DNA of 57,179 bases from Nitrospiraceae bacterium (GCA_003599425.1 QZKC01000059.1:1-57179), one strand, 5' to 3'; positions 25,399 to 34,194 are shown, numbered from the stretch's first letter. The notes: a model not told the origin generated them from the letters alone. A program made the numbers and translations.

Positions 25399-27014
25399 AT
25401 GCTCAGCCTCTTTATCTCACGCTTTGTAGTGATTATATCGAATATCGTCTTTGTGCCAATAAGCGCGGTGAAAAGATTGATTAGCACGCCCCACCCAAGC
25501 GTTACAGCAAATCCTTTTATCGGCCCGGTGCCGAACTGAAAGAGCACCACTGCAGTGATGAGAGTCGTTACGTGCGAATCAAATATCGTCCAGAAAGCCT
25601 TGTCGTATCCCGAGTCAATTGCAGCGCGTGGTGTCTTGCCGAGCCTGAGTTCCTCCCTCATCCGCTCGAACATGAGGACGTTGCTGTCAACAGCCATGCC
25701 GATCGCGAGGATTATCCCAGCTATGCCGGGAAGGGTGAGCGTAGCCCTGAACGCAGCCAGTACTCCGAGAAGATACAGGATATTCAGGACAAGCGCAAAA
25801 TTCGCGATGACGCCTGAAAACTTGTAATACACTACCATGAATACAATAACCATGACGGCTCCGATAATGCCTGCTCTTATTCCTGCCTGTATGGAGTCTT
25901 TCCCGAGGGACGGCCCTACTGTTACGTTCTGCTGCATCTTAAGAGGGGCGGGAAGTGAACCCGACCTTAGTACAATAGCCAAATCTTTTGCTTCATCCAT
26001 CGTAAAAGATCCTGTTATCGACGCATTTCCGCCTGCGATCTTTTCCTGGATAACAGGAGCAGAGTACACATTGCTGTCGAGGATAATCGCAAGGCGTTTC
26101 TTGACATTATTCGAGGTCACCTGTTCAAACAGCTTCGCGCCTGTTGCGTCAAATGATATGCCGACATACGGTTCATTGTATCTCTGATCGATATTGACCC
26201 TTGCTTCTGTAAGAAAATCTCCGGTGATAAGGGTCAGCTTCTTCACGAGATATACAGCCTTGATGCCGGTGTCAGTCCCTGTCTCGGTATCACGTATCTT
26301 GCCGAAAAGTATCTCGTCTCCTTCAGGGAGCTGAGAAACATACTGCTGTACTATGCTTTGTTCCTGTCCTGGTGCGACTGTTGCAGGAAGTTGTGCTGCA
26401 AGAGGTGATTCATCATCAAGGATCTTGAATTCAAGGAGAGCTGTTTTCCCGACCAGATCAATGGCCCTTTTCGTATCTTTCACTCCGGGAAGCTCTATGA
26501 CGATCTCATTTGCTGCCTGACGATGAATGGTGGGCTCTGATACTCCGAACTGATCGACCCTGTTCCTTATGGTCTCGAGCGCCTGGTCTACAGCAAAATT
26601 CTTTATCCTGTTAACCTCACTGCTATCAAGACCGTAAAATGCCCTGCCTTCCGCCTGCCTTTCAAGCGACAGGTTCGGAAACTGCTCCTGCACGATCTTT
26701 TTAACCTGTTCATTGTCCGGAGATATTACAACTTCCAGACCCTGTTTCTCAGCCTTTGCCTCGATCTTCTTTTCGCTGAATGCATTGGTCAGTCCGGCAG
26801 CGCTTCTCTCAAGCGTGACTTCTACTGTTTTCTCAGTGTCAACTTCATACACAAGATGCACGCCGCCCTGAAGGTCCAGGCCGAGTGTCAGTCCGTATTT
26901 GCCCAGCCACTCAGGCAATGAAGGAGCCAGGCGGGTAGATGGCAGGAAAAATATTACTGAAAGTATCGTAGCAGCCGTAATTAAAGAGACTCGCCAGAGA
27001 AATTTTTTCTTCAT
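25395..27014 (-). CDS. secD: Protein translocase subunit SecD
   Basis: Partner of SecF in the inner membrane. One N-terminal helix is followed by LGLDLQGGVHLVYEVD near residue 45, the P1 periplasmic head, and the D5/D6 membrane motifs GIAGIILAIGMAVDSNVLMF and ERMREELR near residue 450. 539 residues is typical. The order on the transcript is yajC, secD, secF, then recJ. Confidence 0.96.
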   Translation of the reverse strand: MKKKFLWRVSLITAATILSVIFFLPSTRLAPSLPEWLGKYGLTLGLDLQGGVHLVYEVDTEKTVEVTLERSAAGLTNAFSEKKIEAKAEKQGLEVVISPDNEQVKKIVQEQFPNLSLERQAEGRAFYGLDSSEVNRIKNFAVDQALETIRNRVDQFGVSEPTIHRQAANEIVIELPGVKDTKRAIDLVGKTALLEFKILDDESPLAAQLPATVAPGQEQSIVQQYVSQLPEGDEILFGKIRDTETGTDTGIKAVYLVKKLTLITGDFLTEARVNIDQRYNEPYVGISFDATGAKLFEQVTSNNVKKRLAIILDSNVYSAPVIQEKIAGGNASITGSFTMDEAKDLAIVLRSGSLPAPLKMQQNVTVGPSLGKDSIQAGIRAGIIGAVMVIVFMVVYYKFSGVIANFALVLNILYLLGVLAAFRATLTLPGIAGIILAIGMAVDSNVLMFERMREELRLGKTPRAAIDSGYDKAFWTIFDSHVTTLITAVVLFQFGTGPIKGFAVTLGWGVLINLFTALIGTKTIFDIITTKREIKRLSI

Positions 27015-27023
27015 ATCCTTTTA

Positions 27024-27362
27024 TTATTCTCCGGTCCTGAGGCCTGCAATGAAATTACGGTCTACTTTTATTCTCACGTCGTCCTTAATGCCGATCTTGA
27101 GAGTGACCGACTTATCGTCAATTTCCTCAATAAGTCCGAATATCCCTCCGGTGGTCATGACTTTATCGCCTTTTTTCAGATTCTCAAGCATCTGCTTATG
27201 TTCCTTGGCCTTCTTGGACTGCGGCCTGATCAGGAGGAAATAAAATATTACGAAGATAATTATGAGAGGCAAGAAAGATGTAAGCATATTACCTGCCCCC
27301 TGCTGTCCTCCATCTGCCCCGCCAGGTGCTCCTGCCATAGCATAAACAATGTCTGTAAACAT
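27024..27362 (-). CDS. yajC: Sec translocon accessory protein YajC
   Basis: Small single-span membrane protein of the SecDF-YajC complex. One helix lies at about residues 25-47 (FLPLIIIFVIFYFLLIRPQ). It is followed by the family pattern QSKKAKEHKQMLENLKKGD and VMTTGGIFGLIEEI. A GGAGGG site precedes the ATG. secD starts 9 bp after its stop codon. Confidence 0.95.
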   Translation of the reverse strand: MFTDIVYAMAGAPGGADGGQQGAGNMLTSFLPLIIIFVIFYFLLIRPQSKKAKEHKQMLENLKKGDKVMTTGGIFGLIEEIDDKSVTLKIGIKDDVRIKVDRNFIAGLRTGE

Positions 27363-27682
27363 GATATTCCCTCCAAATCCTTTAAATTTACGTTTAAAAT
27401 CCTGTTACTATAAACTGTTCACCTTGAATTTATCAAGGGGCATGACAACCACTTGCAATTATAAAGATTATTGAAGCCGCCTCAGCATCTCGTCTGGTTG
27501 TGTAATTGTTTCCTTTTCTTGTCAAAGTTTACACTTGCCATATTTTTTATATCTTTTTAATAAAACCATGTCGATAATTCTTACATAAACATTTTCTGCT
27601 TAATCCACCGTAAGTTCACATCATCATATAAATCAATCAGTTGTACCCATGGCATTTGATTTGCATAATTTATCTCACCATT
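27363..27682. other. AT-rich divergent intergenic region (yajC / PEP-CTERM gene)
   Basis: Divergent promoters for yajC and the small exported protein must lie here. One perfect inverted repeat is seen, CCTTGA-ATTTA-TCAAGG at 27422-27438. No gene, RNA family or mobile element is recognised. Confidence 0.4.
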
Positions 27683-27973
27683 ATGAAATTCTCGGTACTC
27701 AAAGCGAACAACCCCATCAGATGGAAGGTACTAAGTTTTTTTGTTATATCTTCTCTTTTTATATTGCTTGGAATTAGTTTTACTCAGGCAGTGGCAATAG
27801 ATCCCTTATCTCCTGGAGCGGTTGCCGTCATAGCCTCTGAGGAAAAAGTTCTGAACGATGTCAAAAGCACCCAGATGGGTTTTACGCCCATCCCTGAAAC
27901 AAAGACCATTATTCTTATTGGCGCAGGGCTGCTTGCTGCAGGATTGTATGGCAGGAAAAAAATAAAGAAATAG
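27683..27973 (+). CDS. Very short PEP-CTERM-type exported protein
   Basis: From ATG 27683 the product is 96 residues. A signal-like segment spans about residues 15-37 (VISSLFILLGISFTQAVA). Only ~30 mature residues follow, and then a C-terminal sorting signal: TPIPETKTIILIGAGLLAAG ending in YGRKKIKK. This matches the PEP-CTERM plan of a P-E-x motif, hydrophobic helix and basic end, processed by an exosortase. No exosortase is in the window. Start at 27641 is possible but extends the signal peptide unnaturally. Confidence 0.7.
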   Translation: MKFSVLKANNPIRWKVLSFFVISSLFILLGISFTQAVAIDPLSPGAVAVIASEEKVLNDVKSTQMGFTPIPETKTIILIGAGLLAAGLYGRKKIKK

Positions 27974-27985
27974 GTCAAGAGGGCT

Positions 27986-28225
27986 TTAATCTCCAGTTGT
28001 CAGTTCATCTGTTTCAGCATCCCTTGCGTCCCTGTCAAACTCTTTCAATATCTTTTTTATTTCGCTGTCCGTTGATTTCAGTTTTGCTTTACAGTATTTG
28101 ATGAGGGAGGCGGCTCTTTTTACTTTTTCAGCAAGCACATCCACATCAACAGCCTCATTCTCTATTTCCTCAACTATGGACTCTATCTCCATAAGCGCTT
28201 CTTTATAGCCCGGCATATCTTTCAT
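27986..28225 (-). CDS. xseB: Exodeoxyribonuclease VII small subunit
   Basis: 79-residue helical protein with the family pattern YKEALMEIESIVEEIENEAV and AEKVKRAASLIKYCKAKL. It forms the XseA-XseB complex that degrades ssDNA to oligonucleotides. Its ATG overlaps the xseA stop codon by 4 bp. Confidence 0.93.
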   Translation of the reverse strand: MKDMPGYKEALMEIESIVEEIENEAVDVDVLAEKVKRAASLIKYCKAKLKSTDSEIKKILKEFDRDARDAETDELTTGD

Positions 28226-29472
28226 AATTCTCTCCTTTTCTTTAATTTCCTGTCCACAACGCTTGAAAGTTCCCCTTCATGCAACAAAGTCCTCACGCTG
28301 TCGCCCTCCTCAACCTCTACCGATGATTTCACGGCTTTTCCATTGCAATATGTAATGCTGTATCCTCTCCTGAGCACATTCACCGGATTTAGATGATTGA
28401 TATTGCTTTCCCTGGTCCTGAGCTTTTCATGGTGTGTCTGGATGAGCTTCAGTGAATACTTTAAACCCCTGGCAAGAGTTATCAGGACATGAAAATTGTC
28501 GGCCAGTTCCTTCCCTGCCAGACCCTCAAGACTTTTTGCGAGCGAAGACAGTTGTTCTTTTTTATCTGAAGTGAGCGTTAAGCTCCCATGCATAAGGTTA
28601 TATTTCAGGAAGTCCATCCGGTCTTCAAATTCTTTTACCCGCGTGATGATAAGGTCAGCTACGGCTGTCGGGGTTTTGGCCCTTATATTAACCACCTCAT
28701 CAATCACGGTAACATCCCGTTCATGGCCTATTCCTGAGATGACCGGGACATGAAGGGATGCTATCGCCATTGCGATCTCGTAGCTGTCAAAGCAGTGCAG
28801 GTCCATTTGCCCGCCGCCGCCCCTTACGATCACAACTACATCCAGACCTGCTGCATCCTGCATGCATTGATACAGTGCGCGTACGATAGATCCCTCAGCC
28901 CTGTCTCCCTGCATGACTGCTTCATACAGCCTGCAATGGAATCTGTACCCGTAGGGGTTGTCCTTCAGGTGATTCATCAGGTCTCCATAACCCGCAGCAG
29001 ACGCTGACGAGACAATGCCTATCCTCTGGGGTACGAGCGGAAATTCCAGCTTTTTGTTCCTGTCTTTCAATCCCTCTTTTACAAGCCTCTCCAGTATCTC
29101 CTTCCTGCGCACGGCAAGTTCACCAATAGTATAGGAAGGATCAATATTAACGATATTCAGCTTGAGGCCATAACGTTCATGAAAACTCACTCCAGCCTCA
29201 AAAAGTATCTTTATTCCTTTTGCAAGCTCGATACCCGTGGCTTCCCTGAACATGGCAGACAGTCTTTTATATTTATCAGCCCATATCACAGCCTTTATTT
29301 CAGCCCTGACCGTCTCGCCTTCTTTTTCGATCAGGGTAAGATAGCAGTGGTTCCTGACGTCACAGGCTGCTATCTCCGCGGCAACGAGAAATGTGTCTGG
29401 AAAGGACATCTCAAGCGCCGAGCGTATAAGCTGGTTGAGTTCAAATAACGATACTGTCTGCGGCATGTTCAT
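28222..29472 (-). CDS. xseA: Exodeoxyribonuclease VII large subunit
   Basis: 416 residues with an N-terminal OB-fold (~1-100) and a catalytic region containing VPQRIGIVSSASAAGYGDLM near 145, VVIVRGGGGQMDLHCFDSYE near 215, and PVISGIGHERDVTVIDEV near 245. Coiled-coil segments follow. The typical R-x-A-x-T-P-T-A-V motif is present (RAKTPTAVADL). Slightly shorter than E. coli XseA but complete. Confidence 0.95.
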   Translation of the reverse strand: MNMPQTVSLFELNQLIRSALEMSFPDTFLVAAEIAACDVRNHCYLTLIEKEGETVRAEIKAVIWADKYKRLSAMFREATGIELAKGIKILFEAGVSFHERYGLKLNIVNIDPSYTIGELAVRRKEILERLVKEGLKDRNKKLEFPLVPQRIGIVSSASAAGYGDLMNHLKDNPYGYRFHCRLYEAVMQGDRAEGSIVRALYQCMQDAAGLDVVVIVRGGGGQMDLHCFDSYEIAMAIASLHVPVISGIGHERDVTVIDEVVNIRAKTPTAVADLIITRVKEFEDRMDFLKYNLMHGSLTLTSDKKEQLSSLAKSLEGLAGKELADNFHVLITLARGLKYSLKLIQTHHEKLRTRESNINHLNPVNVLRRGYSITYCNGKAVKSSVEVEEGDSVRTLLHEGELSSVVDRKLKKRREL

Positions 29473-29517
29473 ATTCCCTTCAAAGATTATTTGTACATTA
29501 GGTTAGCATAAAGGCAA

Positions 29518-29546
29518 TTGACTTTTTTATTTTAAAGATATATAAA
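29518..29546 (+). promoter_or_regulatory. Sigma-70 promoter of the YVTN beta-propeller gene
   Basis: TTGACT (29518-29523) and TATAAA (29541-29546) are separated by 17 bp. The start point would be near 29553, upstream of the chosen ATG 29589 and downstream of an alternative ATG at 29547, which supports the later start. Confidence 0.6.
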
Positions 29547-29588
29547 ATGTATCACTTTAACCCAAGCAGCGACAAGGAGGAAGGTATT

Positions 29589-30593
29589 ATGAAAAAAACC
29601 AACACAATTCTAACCATGGTATTTCTGTTCCTTTTGATAACATTCATTTATACTTCAGACGCAGGGGCAAAGAAAGTATATGTAGCTAATTCCGGCAATA
29701 ACACCGTTTCAGTCATTGATCCTGCAAAGAATGAAGTAGTGATGACGATCAGGACCGGCGTATGGCCCGCAAGCATTGCAGTAGACCCTGCTTCAAAAAG
29801 GGCTTACATTGTCAATTCCAATGAAGGCGACAGCACTATCTCGGTCGTAGATACAGAAAGCTATTCCGAGATAACAAAGATCAAGGTCGGCATAGGGCCC
29901 ATGAGCATAGTTCTTGATCCTGCAGCAGGCATTGCATATGCCGCTGATACAGAGCATATGGTCGAAGGCAAGAACGTGAACAAGACCCTCTCTGTCATTG
30001 ACCTGAAAACGAACAAGGTCACAGGGAAGATCGAAGTCGGCGTGGGGCCTTTCGACATGAAGATCCTCGACAAGAAACTATATGTTAGTAATTCCGGCGA
30101 CTGGACCGTATCGGTTTTGAATACCGCAGACCGGAAAATACTGAACACGATAAAGGTCGTGGACACACCATTGGGGATCGATGTTCATCCTGAAAAGAAG
30201 AAGGTCTACGTAGCTATTCACGGTAAGGGGCAGGTTACGGTTATAGATGCCGTAAACAATAAAGATGTCGGCTCGATACCTGTTGGAAAGGCAGCATGGT
30301 ATATCGCAGTTGATGCTGCGAAGAACCGTGCCTATGTAACGACACGTGAAGAGAACAAAGTATCCGTGATCGATACCAATACAGATAAAGTGATCGAGAC
30401 CATCAAAGTTGGAAAGGAACCGATCGGCGTGGCAGTTGATCCGGAGAGTCACAGACTGTATGTGGCAAATTTTGGTGATGTCAGTGTTTCGGTCATTGAC
30501 ACAACAAACAATAAGGTAGTCAACACCATAAAGCTCACACCTGCAACAGACAGCACCTACTCCGGTTCACCCTGGGGTATCGCGGTCTATTAA
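29589..30593 (+). CDS. Exported YVTN-family beta-propeller protein
   Basis: 334 residues beginning with a signal peptide (ILTMVFLFLLITFIYTSDAG). The rest is about seven repeats of the YVTN/YncE type: KVYVANSGNNTVSVIDPAKN, then RAYIVNSNEGDSTISVVD, LYVSNSGDWTVSVL and RLYVANFGDVSVSVID. Such propellers are periplasmic or surface proteins with structural or binding roles; a substrate cannot be named. AAGGAGGAAGG precedes the ATG. A strong hairpin terminator lies ~115 bp after the stop. Confidence 0.9.
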   Translation: MKKTNTILTMVFLFLLITFIYTSDAGAKKVYVANSGNNTVSVIDPAKNEVVMTIRTGVWPASIAVDPASKRAYIVNSNEGDSTISVVDTESYSEITKIKVGIGPMSIVLDPAAGIAYAADTEHMVEGKNVNKTLSVIDLKTNKVTGKIEVGVGPFDMKILDKKLYVSNSGDWTVSVLNTADRKILNTIKVVDTPLGIDVHPEKKKVYVAIHGKGQVTVIDAVNNKDVGSIPVGKAAWYIAVDAAKNRAYVTTREENKVSVIDTNTDKVIETIKVGKEPIGVAVDPESHRLYVANFGDVSVSVIDTTNNKVVNTIKLTPATDSTYSGSPWGIAVY

Positions 30594-30708
30594 CAGACTG
30601 ATGAAGCGCGGGCAGGGCCTCATGCGCAATTCGGATATGAACATAATGCAAATCTTGTCACACCCAATATTTTTCGATTTGTGGTAAAGTAGCAGTAACT
30701 TTTAAAGT

Positions 30709-30757
30709 CATTAAAGCCTCTCAGCTTTAAAGGCTGTGAGGCTTTAATGTTTTATTT
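30709..30757 (+). terminator. Strong intrinsic terminator or attenuator before the RRM-rpsU pair
   Basis: CATTAAAGCCTC (30709-30720) pairs perfectly with GAGGCTTTAATG (30738-30749), followed by TTTTATTT. An inner CAGC/GCTG stem stacks in the loop. It lies 20 bp before the RRM gene start, so it either ends the propeller transcript or attenuates the RRM-S21 operon. Confidence 0.8.
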
Positions 30758-30776
30758 ATCTGGAAAGGATCAAACA

Positions 30777-31112
30777 ATGGGTAAAAAACTGTATGTGGGC
30801 AACATTTCGTTTCAGGCAACTGAAGATAGCCTGAGAGAGTCATTCGCTAATTGCGGAGAGGTGGAGTCGGTCAAGATCATAACTGATGCATACACAGGAC
30901 AATCAAAGGGATTCGGTTTTATTGAAATGGCATCCGAAGAAGATGCGAAGAAAGCGATAACAGACCTGAACGGCACAACATTTATGGACAGGGTGATAGT
31001 CGTTAATGAGGCTCGGCCGCAGCAGCCAAGGGAAAGAAAAGCTTTTGGCAGAGATAATGGGAATTACGGCAGAGGCGGTTTCGGATCAGGCAATCCAAGA
31101 GGGAGAAGGTAA
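30777..31112 (+). CDS. RNA-binding protein with single RRM domain
   Basis: 111 residues from ATG 30777. RNP2 is KLYVGNIS at residues 4-11 and RNP1 is KGFGFIEM near residues 43-50. The C-terminal tail is Arg/Gly-rich (GRGGFGSGNPRGRR). This is the bacterial/cyanobacterial Rbp type, often cold- or stress-induced. The rpsU gene starts only 7 bp after its stop codon, indicating coupling. An in-frame ATG ten codons upstream lies in the terminator region and is unlikely. Confidence 0.92.
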   Translation: MGKKLYVGNISFQATEDSLRESFANCGEVESVKIITDAYTGQSKGFGFIEMASEEDAKKAITDLNGTTFMDRVIVVNEARPQQPRERKAFGRDNGNYGRGGFGSGNPRGRR

Positions 31113-31119
31113 CCAACTT

Positions 31120-31314
31120 TTGGAAATCAAAGTCTACGGGAACAATATAGAAAAGGCTCTTAAAGATCTAAAGAACAAGCTTCAGAAAGAAGACTTTTTT
31201 AAGGAACTGAAGAGACGGACTTTTTATGAAAAGCCTTCTGTAAAGTCAAAACAGAAGCGTATCGCAGCGATTAAGAAAAAGATAAAGGCCTCGAGATTCA
31301 AAAGACATGACTGA
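31120..31314 (+). CDS. rpsU: Small ribosomal subunit protein bS21 (TTG start)
   Basis: 64 residues matching bS21: an N-terminal beta-alpha unit (EIKVYGNNIEKALKDLKNKL), then FFKELKRRTFYEKPSVKSKQ with the conserved R-R-x-F-Y-E-K-P, and a basic tail. The frame is open upstream to 31006 through the RRM gene in another phase, but homology begins exactly at TTG 31120. GGGAGAAGG (31101-31109) stands 10 nt before it. TTG plus this site decide the start. bS21 is involved in start-site selection in some bacteria. Confidence 0.88.
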   Translation: MEIKVYGNNIEKALKDLKNKLQKEDFFKELKRRTFYEKPSVKSKQKRIAAIKKKIKASRFKRHD

Positions 31315-31496
31315 TGCCTGGCAAAAACTTTCCCTCTTCTTTTGGGCTGGGCTTCTGAATTTTATTCTAAGCATAAGACTTTAATACAAACTGTATTTCA
31401 CCCGAATATTCAACGATCAATTTTCCGGCCATTCCTCCCCACGAATAATGCAGCCCTTCCTAAACTCCCCAGACGGTTAACTCCCCAGACACACGA

Positions 31497-31535
31497 TTGA
31501 CTTACCATATATTTCTGATATTATTGAATCAGAAA
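31497..31535 (+). promoter_or_regulatory. Promoter with overlapping 8-bp inverted repeat (operator candidate)
   Basis: TTGACT (31497-31502) and TATTAT (31519-31524) are spaced by 16 bp. TTTCTGAT (31512-31519) and ATCAGAAA (31528-31535) form a perfect inverted repeat over the -10 and start point. It would control the coiled-coil gene at 31588. Confidence 0.5.
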
Positions 31536-31587
31536 TGCAAAGAGGTAATTGTTTTTATAAATTTATGAATATGCAAAAGGTGAAATC

Positions 31588-31881
31588 ATGAGCAAGGAAT
31601 CAAGAGAGGCATACATAGAAAAACTGGAAGCAAAATTAAGGGAATGGTCTGCTGAGATCGACAAATTGAAGGCAAAAGCGGAAAGTTCAGAGCTAAAGAT
31701 CAAGGAAGAATACCATAAGAGAATCAACGACCTCCGGGCAAGGAGAGAAGATATAAAAAAGAGAATCCAGAAGCTGAAGGAATCGGGTGAAGAGACGTGG
31801 GAGGAACTCAAGTCCGGAACCGAAAAAGCATGGCAGGAAATGAAATCTGCAATCGAGAAAGCAGCATCAAAGTTCAAGTAG
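31588..31881 (+). CDS. Small coiled-coil protein, sll1863 stress-response family-like
   Basis: 97 residues, almost entirely charged helix: heptads of Lys/Glu with KLEAKLREWSAEIDKLKAKA, a second helix with RINDLRARREDIKKRIQKLK, then SGEETWEELKSGTEKAWQEM. This order resembles the cyanobacterial Sll1863 stress family. No signal peptide. It has its own promoter-operator and precedes a host-attachment-type gene by 64 bp, so both may be stress-regulated. Confidence 0.75.
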   Translation: MSKESREAYIEKLEAKLREWSAEIDKLKAKAESSELKIKEEYHKRINDLRARREDIKKRIQKLKESGEETWEELKSGTEKAWQEMKSAIEKAASKFK

Positions 31882-31945
31882 AAAACAGGGCTGGAACAGG
31901 AACTCTCAAGAAAGATGTTAAACGGTTTATGAATGAAGAACTATT

Positions 31946-32386
31946 ATGGACACAATAATAATTACAGTTGATTTAGGACATTTTAAGGCTTACAGAGTCG
32001 CGAGTGATCCCCTTGGCAGACCGATAATTGAATTGATAGCAAGTTATGATTCAATCGAAGGACATGGCAAGCTGTCAGAAAAACTAAGTGATACAGCGGG
32101 AAGATTCACGGGTGGCGGCGGAGAAGGTGAAGTTGCAAAGGGATACGGGGAACCTCACCATCTTGAATCGGAAATTATTAAAAAGCTCGAAAAAATGATA
32201 GCGATGGATATCAATGCCTTAATAAAAAAAGAGAGATGTGAAAGCTGGTATCTGGCAGCCGGAGAAAAAATCAACAACGGTATTATCAAAAAATTGGAGA
32301 CCGGGGTAAAAGCCAAGCTGGAGAAAAACATACCTGCTGATTTAACGAAAGTCCGCAAGTCTGAAATTTTAAGGCATTTTGTATAA
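31946..32386 (+). CDS. Host attachment (Host_attach/AtsE-like) family protein
   Basis: 146 residues. The N-terminus IITVDLGHFKAYRVA, the central GRFTGGGGEGEVAKGYGEP, and the C-terminal AKLEKNIPADLTKVRKSEIL with final R-H-F match the family named for Agrobacterium attachment. Its fold is related to eRF1 domain 1-like proteins. The name is historical; attachment is not implied here. No signal peptide or helices are seen. Confidence 0.8.
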   Translation: MDTIIITVDLGHFKAYRVASDPLGRPIIELIASYDSIEGHGKLSEKLSDTAGRFTGGGGEGEVAKGYGEPHHLESEIIKKLEKMIAMDINALIKKERCESWYLAAGEKINNGIIKKLETGVKAKLEKNIPADLTKVRKSEILRHFV

Positions 32387-32450
32387 ACACTTGATCAAAT
32401 CCCCTGAGACGGCTGCGATATTACAAGCGGGTTCAAGGGTTGTCATTTAG

Positions 32451-32580
32451 CAGGCTGCTGAAAAAGTCGAAAAATACTGCGCTTGTCATTCTGAGCGTTA
32501 GCGAAGAATCTCAAACTTACAGTTGGTTGAGACCCTTCGTTTAGGCGACGGTTCGTGAAGGACGAGACACGGATGAAACA
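32451..32580. repeat. Dispersed intergenic repeat (GTCATTCTGAGCG type)
   Basis: GTCATTCTGAGCGTTAGCGA and later GAGACCCTTCG with GAATCTCAA/TTGAGA inverted parts resemble a repeat common in environmental bacterial genomes. It lies in the gap between the host-attachment and two-CW genes. No coding content. Confidence 0.5.
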
Positions 32581-32655
32581 ATGAACCATCATCATCACTA
32601 AGTAAATATATATTGTTTTATTAAGCGTATTCTCTTTTCCAATATTGGGAACAGA

Positions 32656-32964
32656 TTATTTCACTGATGGTCCATATTTTTGTCCTGCATTTAACAGGTT
32701 GAATTTAGCACCTTCCTCCTCTTTGACTTTTTTGAAAAAGTCACAAGACATGCATGACACGGACTTTTGTGCGAAATGCCCCTGCACTTTCCCTACGCAG
32801 AACGTGCCTGCAACAGCCCAACAGATACGGCCTGCATTTTTCCCGCTGTTCTTACCATTACTGAGGGGGTCCGTGGGAGCCGGACATACTCCCATTTCCT
32901 TGACCTTTACTCCGCCAGGCTCTCTTCCGCACTTCTTGAATTCCCAACAGTTTAATTTGGCCAT
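32656..32964 (-). CDS. Two-CW domain protein
   Basis: 102 residues from ATG 32964, which follows GGAGGATGAT. Two C-W units are seen: LNCWEFKKCGREPGG near the N-terminus and GRICWAVAGTFC in the middle, followed by SCMSCDFFKKV. Eight cysteines in total suggest metal or Fe-S binding. The family is common in anaerobes and has no assigned reaction. No export signal. Confidence 0.75.
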   Translation of the reverse strand: MAKLNCWEFKKCGREPGGVKVKEMGVCPAPTDPLSNGKNSGKNAGRICWAVAGTFCVGKVQGHFAQKSVSCMSCDFFKKVKEEEGAKFNLLNAGQKYGPSVK

Positions 32965-33094
32965 ATCATCCTCCTCCAAAATATAACTGTTCAATACACT
33001 TTAAAATGAAAATGCAGACATTGTTTTTTCCTCTCGTATATAAAACGGGTTTTATAAAGCAACGCCTGCATTTTCCGGTCTGCGATAAAGCTGA

Positions 33095-34099
33095 CTACTT
33101 TGATAAAGAATAGCCTGGTACCCAGTTAGCCGGATCCTGTATTTCCAGACTTTCCGGATCCTGCACCTGAGTATGGTATCCAACACGGACATTGTGATCT
33201 TTTGTCACTTTCTTTGACATCAGGTAATACCTTGAGGAACCGTTATTGCCGTGTCCTGATGTATCATGAACAGTAGCCCCGCTACCTTCGTTGAATTTCA
33301 GATAGGTCGCCAGAGTGTTCGTAATCTTGCAATCTCCTGAAGTTCCAAGTTCTTTTTTCATACATGATTCAATCTGGCTTTGGGACCTTGCCTCTCTCCA
33401 TAACCTTATTTCATCAATTGTGCCTTTAAACCAGTGAACGGGTTTAGGTATGATTTCGTTGTTCTTGTTTACAGAACCGATCCCTATCTCCGGCACAAAG
33501 GTCTGATTCAGCCCTATGAATGTAGACCCTGAATCCGCCATTGCAGGGACTCCTGTTATGCTGTTTAAATGATTGCTGTCAGCGCCGGGCAAAGCCTTGC
33601 CGTCCACATAAACGGTCAGCGTTCCAGCGCCTTTATCAAATGCGCCTGCTACGTGGTGCCATTCATTTGAAAGGGCTTTAGGAATAAGGGCAGTGGCAAT
33701 GTACCACGTATCATTACTTCTGACTGCAAACTTTACACAATGAGACTCACCGCTGCTGGCGCAGCCTTCCTGAGAAGTTGATGATGCACCCTTCCATAAA
33801 TACAATGCAAAACCATCGGTTGTTTTCCTTGCAGATATATTGCCTCCTGCTGCTATTACGCCCATTTCCTTCTCCGGCTTTATCCAGGCCTCAACAGTAA
33901 TGCTTGTGTCTTTAAAATCAAATCCTGCCGGGTTTGTCCTCGGATCAGCAAGGGATACCAGACTAAACCAGTGGTTATAATCGTCGGTTGAAACTTCTGA
34001 TGCAGGGAAATATAATGCGTAATCCCCTCCAAAACTTAATCCTGTAATGCTCAAACTGAGAACAAAGATTACAGCAAGCAGATACAACAATTTTTTCAT
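33095..34099 (-). CDS. Exported LamG/concanavalin-like domain protein
   Basis: 334 residues from ATG 34099, with AAGGAGA 8 nt upstream. A two-codon-earlier ATG sits too close to that site. The signal peptide is LLYLLAVIFVLSLSITGLSF. The remainder is one LamG-type jelly roll: FDFKDTSITVEAWIKPEKEM, then SNEWHHVAGAFDKGAGTLTV, YVDGKALPG and GTIDEIRLWREARSQSQIE. It is downstream of the YncE-like gene on the same strand with a terminator between them. Likely a carbohydrate or surface-binding protein. Confidence 0.88.
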   Translation of the reverse strand: MKKLLYLLAVIFVLSLSITGLSFGGDYALYFPASEVSTDDYNHWFSLVSLADPRTNPAGFDFKDTSITVEAWIKPEKEMGVIAAGGNISARKTTDGFALYLWKGASSTSQEGCASSGESHCVKFAVRSNDTWYIATALIPKALSNEWHHVAGAFDKGAGTLTVYVDGKALPGADSNHLNSITGVPAMADSGSTFIGLNQTFVPEIGIGSVNKNNEIIPKPVHWFKGTIDEIRLWREARSQSQIESCMKKELGTSGDCKITNTLATYLKFNEGSGATVHDTSGHGNNGSSRYYLMSKKVTKDHNVRVGYHTQVQDPESLEIQDPANWVPGYSLSK

Positions 34100-34170
34100 T
34101 AACATTTCTCCTTAGCTTACTTTGTGTTGGTAGTTCCCCCTGAAAAAATTATTTCAGAAAAATAAGGGAC

Positions 34171-34194
34171 GTCTACTCATAATTTTGAGTAGAC
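34171..34194. promoter_or_regulatory. Perfect 9-bp inverted repeat between propeller and LamG genes
   Basis: GTCTACTCA (34171-34179) and TGAGTAGAC (34186-34194) with a 6-nt AT spacer. It lies about 70 bp upstream of the LamG start and could be an operator or a second hairpin of the terminator. Confidence 0.4.
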
